Numbered from the stretch's first letter, positions 11,272 to 23,347 are shown. The stretch: DNA of 64,000 bases from Phytoseiulus persimilis (GCA_037576195.1 JAQZDE010000063.1:86001-150000); one strand, 5' to 3'. Program-made: numbers and translations. Notes: generated by a model not told the origin, from the letters alone.

Positions 11272-13166
11272 CTGGAAGCAGAAGAGCGATTGAACCCGGT
11301 CCGATAGGCCGCGGTCCTTAACAGACGAAACCCGGTACCTAAATAGAACTGGAGTTCAGGTCGATATGTGTAGGGGCCTGGTCTTAGAATGATGTCTGTT
11401 GGTACCGATGATTTCGATGATGGCGCAGTCGTTTTCCACATTGTATAGATCTCTGAGTAGAGCGATGCAACAAAGCTTCTGTAGATGATGGTTCCGCTTC
11501 GGGAGAATACTGAGAGAACTGATGATTCTCTTCTTCGAGAAAACACCATGCGAGGCGATCTGAACCGACGCCAGAGTCCAAGCTGCGTTGATCTCGTTGA
11601 GTGTGTCATGCGCTGCAACATGGCCGTGGTCGCAATGTCGGTATTATCCATGGAGCCCATTCGCTCAGTCTTCCGAAGAAAAAGTTACTCACATGTGATG
11701 ACGCAAGCTAGATTGACCCGTTCATCGAGATAGAAGGGACCGATTGTCGAGGCGTTTTTCCCCAAGATGGCCACGGTGGGTTTCACGGTGAGATTGGCCG
11801 CTTACAGGAGATTGATAGAGAGTGCATAAGAGACAGGAAAGAAGTCACCAAGGTGTCGTTGGTTCAGCGCACTCGGATCTATCAGACTGCGACGCGGCAT
11901 GGAGAACCGCGCGTCGAGAGAAGCCACCCAAAAGCATGAGTGTGTATTGAGAATTCTTGTTCGCCTATGACTTACTTTCAAGATCGATCCAGAACGTCTG
12001 GGGGGCTGATGGTTGGAGCCAATCCGAGGAAATCAAAAGCAGAGTGTACAGAATCTCTTTCCAGCACATCGGGAGCGGAGCATTAGGGAAACCATGAGTG
12101 AGTACCGATAGCTGTCACAGGAGCCTCGGGACGCAGCGGCTCGCACGTCATACGGAAAACTAGCAGGCGTCGTAATTTTCCGAAATTGTTTCTGTGAGTT
12201 GATGCTTCGGCGTAACCAGCACAAGTTGATCATATTTCAGACGGCGTCCGTCAAAAACAGACCGTGCATCGAACCAGTATGTCAGTCTCTCCCTTGGAGG
12301 CGGCAGCAGAAAGAGGAAGGACTTTACGGGTCTAAGGTGTCATGTGTCGTGCTCAGGGCGTGGACACAGGAGGTTATGGTGTCCCGTGGGGGGCAATACC
12401 GATTCTAAGGAGAGGGCGGCATAGCGTGACTAGAGATTGGGCATACTAAATGGCCAAGGCTCTGAGAAAGCCGTCCGCCCATAGTATCGTCGACGAAACG
12501 AAAACATAAGAACGCCCGCACAGATACGGAGAGCGACCGCGGCGAACTCATCTTCCGATAGATGTGGTTCCCGCTTGTCTCACAACCTCCTCGCCAGCGT
12601 GTTACCGTTGCAAACATAATTCTCTCGATTCCTTAGCAACCAGTAGGACTCGCTGCACAGATTCCTCTGGTACTGCGTGATGCGCAAGTTCATCGATGGT
12701 CGACCTAAAGGTTGAAACTTGTGGCGAGCTCAGAACTTCTAGATGCGAAAGCTCTTAGATGGATTATTTGGTACCCAGTCGAAGATAGAAATATTCTCCG
12801 CCTCACGATGCCGCCCTTCACGTTTGAGAACGAAAATGTCGTCAAACGAGCGTGGAGATCGCAAGGAGACTTCTGGTATAACAAATGCCTTTGTTCGGAA
12901 TTCTATCGTCGGATCACCAGCCAGGACCATCATCGCGATCATCAAATTCGTCGATGAGAGCCGTTCCATGCCGAGGAATTCCAGGCATCGAACCCCGATA
13001 TCGATCAACTGAGCTCTCAGAGTTTGGGAAATCTCAGTGAGAGTTCGGAAGGGAGAATAATTCCAACGGTTCGGGGATCTTGTCCGATTGAGCTCAATCT
13101 TAATTGAGGAGCCATATCGGATTTTGAGAAAGACAACCGGGCCCAAAGAACACCGGTTAGGGGGGC
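11272..13166. other. Upstream of Ig2 exon; no exon identified
   Basis: The first Ig domain of the Sidestep-like gene should lie in or beyond this stretch on the minus strand, but no frame shows the expected V-set pattern. Open frames on minus near 11.4-11.7 kb and 12.7-13.3 kb were read and not recognised. The right end probably includes the promoter and 5' UTR of the Roco gene. Confidence 0.3.
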
Positions 13167-16100
13167 ATGGATTCCTGTGTCGATCCCCCGATCCATCGGT
13201 CGTATCCATGGCAACTCTTCGACACTCCGAACACCCCCAATCCCAACGACTACTCTCGAACCGAGCCGTGGGGCCAGGAGATGAAGTTCCACACATCGGT
13301 TCATGGTGAAAACGTTATTATCGATGAAGGCGGCAAACTCGCATCCAGGAAAACCTCATTCTGCGACGGAGTAGTATTTTTCGCCAAAGCGCTCTCAGTT
13401 GGCACTCGATACTCAATACTGTTACCCAACACCGACGAGTCCTGGAATGGAGGTTTGCGCATCGGACTGTCCACCAAAGAGCCTTCAACAGTGCAACCTG
13501 TCCCGAAATTCACTTTTCCTGAGCTGACTGGTGAGTTCCTATATCCTGTCAATGGAACAGAATACGAAACTTCTCGAGGTATGATCACTCGGATTGCTGA
13601 CGCAAACTCGATTTCGACAGAACAAGAAGGTTTCTGGCTTTCTGCACTGCCCGAAGAGTATTGCAAAGTCCAATCGCGGCTGACTTTCTATTTGTCCGGG
13701 ACCGGAGATCTGGCCCTGTTCGTCAATAGTGACTACAAAGGGGTGCTTCTTTCTGGCGTTCCGACGTCCGAGAATGTATATTGTTTCATCGACCTGTTCG
13801 GTATCAATACTTCAGCCCGACTCATATCTCACGGTGAGTGTGCACATAGCGAGATCGTTGATGGACAGGCTGTTTCGATCCCTCTTGGCACGGGTCTATT
13901 GTGCGAAGAGGTTTCCAATCAGATATACTCGAAAATCTGGTGAGATGACGACGGGCACCTCGTGTTCCCATGGGAAGAGAACATTTCCCACCTATTCCTG
14001 ACCTCGAGTTAACGAGACCGGCACGGAAAGAGACTTGTGACACTATGTCAGATCATTCCAGCCGTGGGAGGCTCCCTCGGACAACCTTCGGGTTCGGTCA
14101 GCACTCGTAATCGAAGAAGGGGCCTCAGCCTCGCCCATGAGTGTTCGTTCTCAATCCATAGATGATGGTAGCGCACAGGACTTTCAAATAGAATGGTTTG
14201 TTCCGTAGCCGGAAGCACTTTGGTCGAAGTACTGTCTCGAGGTCCGGAAGCGCTGCGTGCCTACAAACAAAGCTGTTCACAAGGATGTGTTCCTCTTCGT
14301 CGAACTCGGCTCTATCTCATCGGACCGAAGGGGGCGGGAAAATCTGCTCTGAAACGGGCTTTGTTAGGAGAAGCCGAGAGAACGGTACGTACATTTATTG
14401 GGCTAACGTACACGGCTCAGTTCAATGCCAATGTTCAGCTCTCCCGTCGGGTCCCGAATATGCTCGGATTAGATCTCACTGAACCCGCCTCCTTTTCCTC
14501 ATGGCAACCACGTCCCTAACAGTCCTTCTCACCCAACAGCCAGAAGAGCCTTTCGATACTATAGAATGCCTCACCTCCGAAGAAGGAGACGGCGCTGCGT
14601 GGACCCGCGCCGAGGAAGAGAGGAAATTGTTCGCAGACGACCTCGATCAACGCTTGGACAACTTCATCACCGAAGGACAGCTAGAAGAAGCAATAGCCCG
14701 CAATCTAGTCAAAGAGCTGACCCTCTCACGGAGGAAGAAGCAAGCGGCACAAGCTAAATCAACAGGTGCGGGTTCCTCGTTTCTCACCTTCACCCCCGCA
14801 GATTACCATAAGCGTGGTCTGCTCCACTCCATACTTGACTCCAATTTGCCTCGAGTTAATCAAAGTTGAGGATTCGTTCGACTGGGAGCAATAACATTTT
14901 CATGAAAATTGAAGGGGCCGTTTCTCGAAGTTCCTTGCGTGGGATACGATTGAAACGGAACGAAAATGCAACACCGTCATCAATGTCGTTTGCGGCGAGC
15001 TCAAGCAGTGACAAAGAGCTTCGTCGCGAAGATGCCCGCATCGCCCAGGATCTCCCGGAAAGCATAATGAAACTGGTTGACGGTGAATGTTTTGCCATTG
15101 ATACCTGAGTCTCATGAGAGTAGGCGAAATCTCCTTCTATCATGGCTTCGGTCGAGCTTATTTGAGAGGAGGACCGAACTTCGAACGATTATCAACCCAT
15201 GCTTGCAGGTCTCATGAAGAGTGAGGCTAAACAAGAGTTGGACAGCAAAGAGAATGAAAAATCCTCAGCAAAAGCTCCAACGCTCAAAAAACCCGTCGCA
15301 CCGTCGAAGCTTGCGGTGAACCTTGTGGACATCACCGGCGATCGTCATCTTTCGCTCAGTACTGAGACTTTTTTCACGGCCAACGGCGTCTATGTCCTGG
15401 TATTCGACCTCACGAAGGAGCTTGACGGTAGCGTCGACGACGACACTCCTTGCCCTCAAGAGAAAACTTACCTGGAATACATCCATGAGATTCTCATGTC
15501 GATCCATTTACGAGTTGCACATTCGGGAACGGAAATACCCGACGAGTCGAAGATTTTGGGTGGGTGAACTCCATCGCTCGACCAAACGGCGAAAATCCCA
15601 AAGCTGGAAACTAAAAACGATCCGGTCCTAACAGGCGAGGATTCCGACATTAGCGGACTCCAGCCCCCAGTGGTTCTGGTTGGAACTCATGCGGCTTCGC
15701 TGAATCAGGAAAGAGACAAGCGACTCAATATGGTTTCTGAGAAATTCCAAAGGATCCGAGACTCTCTCAGAGGCAAAACGTTCGCCGCTCATGTGGTGCA
15801 GATGTATTTCTCCTTGGAGCTGGTTGATCAGAGGTATCCAAGAGCATCGCCATTTGGGGATACAAGCGCTCGCCTTATCGAGTTGCTTCTAAATTTGAAG
15901 AAGGAGCGAGACTCTGGATGTGACTGAAAACTCGGAAGAAAAACTAGAGGGATCTATTTTTTCTAGCGCTGAAGAAGACTCCTCTGTCGAAGAGCTGAGA
16001 TCAAAACTCGAGCGGATCGCGTTGAGGTCGGGCGCTCTCGACTCCGACGTACCCCTGAAATGGTTGCAATTCGAGTGTCTCATCGGGAAGCTTGTGCAAG

Positions 16101-19100
16101 AGCAGAACGCCTTCTTTGCTGGGTTCTATCAATTGGAGGAAATGGCTCGGCAGGAGGGTCTGGATCACGGACAAGAGTTCCGCTCGCTGATTCACTTCCT
16201 CCACCAACAGGGGAAACTGTTTTGTTTCGGATGTTTGCACTCGTTTCAATTGGATTCGCAATGGGACGGAGTCATCATTTTGCGACCCAACTGGTTTCTA
16301 CTGCGCTGCATAGAACTCTTCTGTGTGAGTCAGCGGAGGATTCTTGAAAGGAATCACGACCACGATTGAACCCTTTTTGCATGTTGCTCATCCGCCGCCC
16401 CCTAAGCAATCAATTCTCCGTTTCCCCAGACCTCGAACAGAAACGCCCTTATGAAGCTGAGCAAATCTTATCTGGCGGATCAGGTTTGGCCACGGTTTGA
16501 CGACCAGTCGGGAACCTTGGTCTCCATTTTGGATGCCCTCGATATCCTCGTCGAAAGTTACTACGAACCTCAATCGCGTAAAACACAAGAGCATAAAGAG
16601 AGATGTTTGGCTGTTTTTCCATGGGTAGCTTTGAGACCAATGGCTCCCTTGCGGTGAGTGTCCCTTCCGGCTCCCACAACCATTGAGAGTCTGGTCTTAA
16701 GAGACCTGGCGAGGACCCACTCTGCAACGTCCCCTTACCCACAACCTGGATATTGATCTTGTTGAGTAAGAATCGTCCTCGCTCTGATTTTGCAGGTTCC
16801 AGACACAGTGCTCCCTGGACACTATGGTCTTCTTTGTAGATATGGGATATTCACTGACAGAGAGCGTTTTCCACCGATTTTCATGCAGATTACTCCGATG
16901 GACGGATTGGAGGGAATGTGATATTTATAAAAACTCACTGATTATTCCTCTCGATGTCGACCACACTCTGTTGGTTCGAATCGCCCAGAATCGCCTCATC
17001 CACATTATGGTAATCCGATCGGGTTTCCACTCGGGACAACTTGTTCAGCAATATTTGCACGTTCTCGCGCAGCTCTCAATCTGCCATGACTTCAACTCAC
17101 TGAGAGATTCCAGCTTCTATCAAAAAATCGATTGAGGTTTACTTTCAGGTTCAAAGAGTTCAACACGGTCGTGAAGACTGGCTAGCATCTTCACCACCAC
17201 AGCCCTCTATTTGTGAAAAAGTCCGACATTTGGTGCAAGCCGAGCTGGAATCATTGAGGCAGTCTTGGTATGCCAGGTTGACGTTCACGCTCGTGGTAGC
17301 CTGTCCTTGCGACGGGGTGGCCTGCGCGCTGCACGGATTGCGGCCCTGCAAAACCTGTTTGCATTTCCTCTCTCTCGAAGAGTGCATCGCCAAGAAAGTT
17401 GTTCATTGTGATTTCCGGTGAGTCCTATTGGTCTGGGAAGCCGTTTCTGTGAACCCACGACTGGACCCTGAGCTTTCAAGCATTTTTCATCCATATATTC
17501 ATTATATACTATGTATGTATTGGATGCGTGCAAAAGTTCTGAGCGCTAAACTTTGACAGCTGATAACTCCGCACCCAGGAGTCGCAGAGAGATGATGAAT
17601 TACTAAAAATACGCGGAATTCAGTCAGCTTTCAGATTGATTTTGTTCTGATCCAACGAACGGCCTGCCAAGTCCGACGCTTTTGCTGAAAGGGTCGAAAA
17701 TCGCAAAGTCACGACTTTTCGATTCCGGCGAAACTAAGATTATGACACCCTGCTTTCTCTTCGGACTCGCAATGTTTGTCTAAATTTAGGCCGTTTAAGT
17801 GAAAATTTGAGCGATTCGACCTCCGCCCAGCGGAGTTATTGGCCTCGAAAGTTCCGATTTTCAGCCCTCTCTATCTATGTTGAGTGGATAGAAAAAATAT
17901 GGGCTGCTAGAAAATGCTCCCTCTTCACCCAAAGACGAGCCAATTTAAGATGCCGCATAGCACATCTTGTAGCTGGGCTCCAAGCTTCAAAAACATGTCA
18001 TCTGATCCAATCTTTTGCTCGCCACCCATAGCTTCGAATTGCGAGCCGGATCACTAACTTCAGTTCCGCTGGCTGAGCCGTCTCATGGCTGCCACCGGCA
18101 CGAATTTCCCTGGAAACTCTTGGAAAGCCTGAAATTGGATCATATGACATGTTTTCGGAACCTCGAACCTGGCTATAAGATGTGCTATGCAGTATATCAG
18201 ATTAGCTCGTTTCTTCGAGGAGACGAAGCATTTTTGGAGAAGGCCCATATCTTTCCTATTCACTCAGCACAGATCGGGAGGGCTCAAAATGGAAACTTTC
18301 GAAGCCGATATCTCCCTTGGCAGCGGCCAAATCGCTCAATTTTTCTTTCGAAACAGCTTAATTCTCGACGAGCCTCATGATTCCGAAGAGAAAGGGGGTC
18401 ATAATCTCAGTTTCGACGGAACCGGAATTTTCGGCCTCTTCAGTGAAATCGTCAATGTTGGCAGACCGTTTGTTGAATCAGAACGGAATCTTCTGAAAGT
18501 TGACTGAAGTCCGCGTATTTTTAGCATTCAATAATCTTTCAGCGACCTCTGGGAGCGGAGTTATGAGCTGTCAAAGTTCAGCGCTCAGAACTTTTGCAAG
18601 CACCCAATTGCTTAAGAGAACGGGCATCACTCTCAGCATGCGGAGTTCACAATGGAAATATCCAGCTAATCAGGGTATGATTCCTTGGTTCCCAGGCGCG
18701 TAGAAACGGATTTCATTCGGGATCATTTTCCTCACTCCGTTATCCATGGTATGGCTTCGGGAGGAAACCGCAGAAGCTCACTTGGCTTTGCCTGGCCGTC
18801 GTCTCAGCTTACACTGAGCTCCGACAACCTGTGGGATGAGCCCGACTGGACGAAGGAAGCTGCACGTCTCGTCGGCTCGGATTGGGTGGCTCTCGCGAAA
18901 CGGCTAGGTCTGAACTGATTCAGCTGAATACGACGCAGAAACTATGGAGATGATCTTACACTCTCAGAAGGAGCAAAATCATAAAGCTAAGATTCCGTTC
19001 TCGGATCGGCAGGTTACACCGATCGCGAGCTGAGTCGTTTCTCAGAAGAACCTGCCGCAGGTCTCGCTCTCCTACGTGACTGGAGAGAGTCCAACGGAGC

Positions 19101-20484
19101 AACAATGTATTCCACAGACGTACTTGTCTCTTGCCTCCAACAGATGGAGCGCGACGACATTGCCAGGCTCATCCAGTCTGACGAAGCACCTCAGCCTCTC
19201 GTGTTCATCAGTTATCAATGGCATTCCCAGGTACATCGACTGAATATGGAAGGCTCGAACCAGGATGCGATGCTTGACTTCGTATCACCAAGAAAACTGT
19301 TTTGCGTCTATGCAGGAAGCGGTTCTGAGCATTCGTCAACGTCTAGAGTCCGCAGGTTTACCCTGTTGGATGGACGTGGGTCAACTTGGTGGTGGAGACT
19401 CCTTGTATGGCAAAATTTATGAAGGGATTTCCCGATGTAAAGTCGTCCTGTGTTGCTTGAGTGCGCGGTAAGCTGGAATTCACCACGGAAAACTACAGTA
19501 GTGTACCCTGGTCAGCGACGAAGGGCCCTCAGGAGGTCAAGAATAGTAAATAGGCCAGAATATCTGGAACTCCCAAATGCCTCGGGGAGCCTCGATTGCC
19601 CTCAAATAGCGCCACGGGGGAACAAAAATCGCTGATCTCGAGCCTCTGGGCAAATATCCGGGTCAGGGGGAATAATGATAACGGAAGTTCCCTCGAAAGG
19701 TACGCTGCGTCGGCGAGCTGCGCCCGGGAGCTGTCACTGGCTGATGTTTTGCGGAAGCCCATCATTCCGGTCATGGTTGAACCGACACCTTGGCCTCCTC
19801 CAGGTCCCATGGCAGTGATTCTCTCTTCGCTGGTATATGTGGACCTGTGCGGAGTAGGTGAGTCTGCTGTGCTCGGATGTAGTTCGTCGGAACGACTTCT
19901 GAGTTTGATAAAGCTCCAACAACATGGTTTTGACGCCGCCCACTCGTTAGGAGGCCACGGCGGATACGGAAGAGACGCCGATTGGAATTCACGCTGTCAA
20001 GATATCATCGAAAGGACGAACTCATTGATTCATTCGCCACCGTTGGCGCCCGGACCGCACCTACCGGGAGCTCCTCACCGTAAGCCTCCGCAGGGCATGC
20101 AGTCACCCAAGAGCCGCGAATTCTCTTCCGACCTTCACCTACAGATGAGCAGCCATCAAAGACGGTAGTAGCTCTCCGGTTCCGACCCTACATCGATGGA
20201 AAAGCGAGGGTTCTAGGCTTCCAAGACTCGAACTCAACTCCAGTTCTCCTGCGGTTTTCAGAGAGTCGACATCTTCAGTCGGCGGGAACCTCACGCCTCC
20301 TCCGATGGGAGCTTTGAGTGACGCAGGCGATCATCTGAGCACAGCGTCTTCCTCACTGGTGGATCCGGGCTCGCCGCAGCACGAACCTGCTGGCCCCAAT
20401 CCGGTGCTTGACGGTGCTGAGGAGAATTCGATGCAAGTGGTTTCTGGCAGAGTTTTGCGATGCTCCGTTTGTTCTATCCTCTAG
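13167..20484 (+). CDS. NHR-Roc-COR-Death-TIR multidomain protein (Roco family)
   Basis: Fifteen exons: 13167-13833, 14209-14384, 14439-14511, 14544-14765, 15209-15559, 15635-15833, 15901-16324, 16430-16653, 16796-17009, 17149-17417, 18696-18907, 19013-19230, 19316-19467, 19700-20164, 20262-20484. They total 4,089 nt, 1,362 aa plus TAG. A Neuralized repeat fills residues ~39-220. The Roc GTPase has G1 GPKGAGKS (~261), G3 DITG (~420) and a G4-like VGTHA (~510). COR follows (VPLKWLQFE onward, ~590-880), then a Cys-rich patch (CPCD, CKTC). A Death domain (~975-1065; LVGSDWVALAKRLGYTDREL) and a TIR domain (~1070-1230; VFISYQW, CWMDVGQLGGGDSLY, PWPPPGPM) end the conserved part. The last ~130 residues look disordered. 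Roco proteins couple GTP binding to dimerisation; Death and TIR are signalling adaptors. An immune or cell-death role is inference. The 32-nt intron 3 and the donors of exons 3 and 6 are the weakest points. Confidence 0.85.
17520..18608. mobile_element. 1.09-kb foldback element (long inverted repeat) in the Roco intron
   Basis: Arms of about 490 bp (17520-18011) and 475 bp (18134-18608) are imperfect reverse complements throughout, separated by a loop of about 120 bp. The outer ends read TTGGATGCGTGCAAAAGTTC and, inverted, TTGGGTGCTTGCAAAAGTTC. Shared internal blocks include CTGAGCGCT, AAAAATACGCGGA and CATGTCAT.TGATCCAAT. Arm divergence is roughly 20-25% by eye. The ends resemble some Tc1/mariner termini, but no transposase frame is present and a clean TA duplication is not evident. 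The element lies wholly in the 17418-18695 intron of the Roco gene and, if transcribed, would form a long double-stranded hairpin. Confidence 0.85.
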
Positions 20485-20601
20485 CAAGTTCGCTCCAGGC
20501 GCAGGACTCCGTTCTCAGGGCTTGCATTCAAAGTTCGGGATCGTCGGAATCCTTCTGAGTAACAATCTACTCCACAGTAGAGCAAATCGAGGAGATACTA
20601 T

Positions 20602-20886
20602 ATTAAACGAAGTTTGTTGTTTTTTTGGAGTTCATTCGACATGCCTGAGCGTGGGCGAGGTGATTTTCGAGGTTATGCTCGTGCCGGGATACATGGCGAG
20701 ATTACTGGACTTCATTCTCTCAGCTGAGCACTGTTAATTCCGATATATCTGCAGGCATGACTTCCGAGACCATTTCCATGATCGTCTTCGGAGCCGTGCG
20801 ATGTCACGTGGACCGAGTCTCTCCTAACGGAACTCTACATCGAAAATTGTTCGAGTTGAGAATCCGTGAGGTGGCAGCGGAATAAA
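20602..20886 (+). terminator. Candidate poly(A) signals of the Roco gene
   Basis: ATTAAA at 20602-20607 and AATAAA at 20881-20886 lie 120-400 bp after the Roco stop codon. On the minus strand AATAAA (20938-20933) could serve SZRD1, so the two convergent genes may share or overlap their 3' ends. Confidence 0.35.
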
Positions 20887-21551
20887 GATGTTCTCAGGCT
20901 CATATCGAAACATCTCCATCGTTCCAAATGAATTTATTCATCATCGACTTCCTAGTCATTCGATTTTGAGGCGTTTCGATCATAGCCGGGGCGTTGGTTG
21001 ATAACAAAATCCGAACTGTAACTGCCATAAAAGAGCCTTTCGAAACTGGAAGAAGCTGTTCACAAATCTCACAGAGCGGAGCACCTTGGTTCGAATTTCG
21101 TTCTGGAGCTCTGAATGCTCGGGAATTTCAATCTCAGATCGACAGGGCAACTGAGGAATTGCCCCAGAAATCTCCTGATTGTAAAGCCGTTGCGGGCTCT
21201 GGAAGTTTTCAACAATTTCCCTGCTCGATATAAAACATTTTCATCTCTCCTGTGGGCCTGGGTCTCATCCGGCCGGAGTCATCGTCCAGATCTGCGCATG
21301 GCCGGTCGACACCGACGTCGACCAGACCTCGGTCTAGAAGTAAAAGAAACCCCGTGGTTGGCGTGGAACACGCATGGAATCCCAGTTCGCGTCTCGGTCG
21401 TTCAACGATTGGTGCTTAGTCCAAATTCGCACCAATCGACCCTGTTGTTCGATGCACCGATGGACGGAAGCAGGGAGTCTCCGGAAAACCGGCCCAGGCC
21501 CACCGCCTGTCACTTCAGATTTGATTTAATCAGTATTCGGACCCATGGGAT

Positions 21552-22643
21552 TCATCGTCCGTTTGCGCGCCGATCTCTATGGAACTGCTGCTGCGGCGGT
21601 GGCGGCTGATGCTGCTGCGTGTCCTGTAGGCGATTGTTCGAAGCGTCGAGTAGCGTGGTTCGTAAATTTCCGTTCGGAATGGCGGCCGCGCTCTGATTTC
21701 CCATAATACGAGCTCTGGCTCGTGCATACTCATCTGCACGTTGAGCGAATGTTTTCGTCGTTGGGGGATTCCTCTGTGGTGGTGCTCCGTTTGCGTCGTT
21801 TTGTCCGAGCTCTTTGTTCATTGCAATTTTGGGGTTACCCGTCTCTCGTTTGAGGATCCGAACCATTGGCGTGAAAGGGGTGCGAGTAGGAGGCTCTTCC
21901 AGACGAACCTGCATTACCCGAGAGAATAATCAGTTTCCGAGTATCTCCAGCAATGGAAAGAGCTCTTCTCGGATCTCATGGCACAATTCTGCGACGGATC
22001 ATTACATGGATAGATAAATTTGACAATCGGGTCTCACCTGAACCTGAGCTTTCGGAGCTTCATTAGAACCTTTTTCGGCATCGGTACTGCCTCCCTTCCC
22101 ATTGTTTTTCATGCTCAACTTCTCTATGGCGCGATCCAAGGACTGTCGAGAAGATCAAAATCTAACTTATTCTAATCTTGACGACGGCGACTCCGGAGGT
22201 TAGGATTCGAAAGGTCGGGATCGAAAATAGTCGATCTAGGCCAGGGGTAGGCAAAGGGCGGCCCTCAGCGTGGACCTCTGTGCCCGCGAGACAGATTCTG
22301 TGGAGCGTAACACCAAGCTGCCCAACCCTGATGTGGTTTTCGTTTCATTGAGATGACAGGGCGAGAAAGAATGCTACCGAGTTCAAAGACATCAAGTGCC
22401 GGAAGGATACGACTGCTGTTCCGAGATGATCGGGGTGATTTTCCGTGTGGACAAGACTTCTCAATTTCTGATTCGTCATGATGGAGCGCGTGTCTCGAAT
22501 GACCATGGAACCACACCTCGTGCTCCAATTATCCTCAAACTTTCGATACTCACGCCGTTGTCGATCATCCGCTCCCAGTCGTCGTCAGCGGACGATTCCT
22601 TGTTGCCGTTGTTTCTTCCCATTCTCACTTCATCGGAGGCCAT
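21552..22643 (-). CDS. SZRD1: SUZ domain-containing protein 1
   Basis: Three minus-strand exons: 22643-22554, 22142-22038 and 21908-21552, all phase 0, giving 183 aa (human about 152). Exon 1 starts with ATG and ends DDDWERMIDNG, matching the acidic W-E start of SZRD1. Exon 2 has SLDRAIEKLSM, comparable to the IDRRLEKKL segment. Exon 3 carries the SUZ core: MVRILKR then KTFAQRADEYARARARIMG, against IRILKR and LAQREAEYAEARKRILG in vertebrates. The C-terminus is Gln/Pro-rich and ends RRANGR. SUZ domains are RNA-binding-associated segments; SZRD1 itself is poorly characterised. Splice sites are consensus. The gene faces the Roco gene tail-to-tail. Further 5' untranslated exons may lie around 22.65-22.96 kb. 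Confidence 0.88.
22242..22256 (+). mobile_element. hAT-like terminal sequence
   Basis: CAGGGGTAGGCAAAG followed by GGCGGCCC is the typical start of hAT-family DNA transposons and their MITEs (CAGGGGT.GGCAAA..CGGCC). The opposite end was not found, so this is probably a fragment inside intron 1 of SZRD1. Confidence 0.4.
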
Positions 22644-23116
22644 CGATCCGAGGCGAATTGAAGTGGCACAGCTCAACGCAGCTTCGAGTGGCGATTGCCA
22701 GACGCCGTTCAGTCGATGACTGTGTGCCCTGCTCGCTGTAATCTTCACTCTCAATAGTCGTCGTCGTTGCGGCCGCCGTGGATTCGACTGCAGACGGGTG
22801 CAGCTGCTGCGGTAGACTTTGGTAGCTCTGTTTGATGATTAGTCGAACACGGTTCGGGCTCGTCCGGATTCTCGTCGGGCGGAAGTGGACGCTGCAACTT
22901 CCGTTGTGCACAAACGTACGGCTGTGTTGGCGTCTTGGTCTCGTCGTTCACCTCCAACTCAGCAGCGGCACTTTATTCGGAGGTTGTTGATATACGAGTG
23001 TTACGAGCGACCCGGCATTGGAATTCTGGAACGAAGGAACGGCGTTCCTTGGGGCGGACGAACTTATGCTGCATATACCGTTGCAATGGATCGGGGAACG
23101 GTATGACAATCACTAT

Positions 23117-23347
23117 GGGTAGGGTGTGCGTCGAATGCGCCGCAATGGTCCGAGTTGGATTCAGCGCGGCGCCATTTTTAAAGGGCCCGGGCTGGTCCAT
23201 GGTGGATGTATCGAGGCGCGATTTGAGGTAGAACGTGGGGTGCTGCGCTGCAGCGCGTTTCTCGGGCTAGCCTTGTGAGAAGTGATATGATTCGTGGGGG
23301 GAAACGTCATCCAGGGAGGAAATGAGCGGCATGAGGTGGGCCTGAGG
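23117..23347 (+). repeat. Dispersed repeat, copy A (inverted relative to copy B)
   Basis: Shares long stretches with the reverse complement of 26261-26480: GCGCCG.AATGGTCC, CAGCGCGGCGCCATTTT, GATATGATTCGTG, CGTCATCCAGGGAG and GAGGTGGGC. Identity is roughly 70-75% by eye over 230 bp. No coding function is evident, although the shared segment stays partly open in one frame. Confidence 0.75.

Noticed and set aside
15559-15634. In-frame TGA in the Roc domain, suggesting a pseudogene or stop readthrough
   Set aside because: The stop lies inside a 75-bp intron with good GTGGGT and CTAACAG sites; splicing keeps the phase (GGC joined across the junction).
17807-18507. Open frames in the Roco intron as extra exons
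   Set aside because: They belong to the inverted repeat arms and appear in mirrored form on both strands.
21115-21609. 164-residue plus frame
   Set aside because: Runs antisense through the SZRD1 last exon and 3' region; Cys/Gly and Arg-rich end is the complement of the Gln-rich tail of SZRD1.
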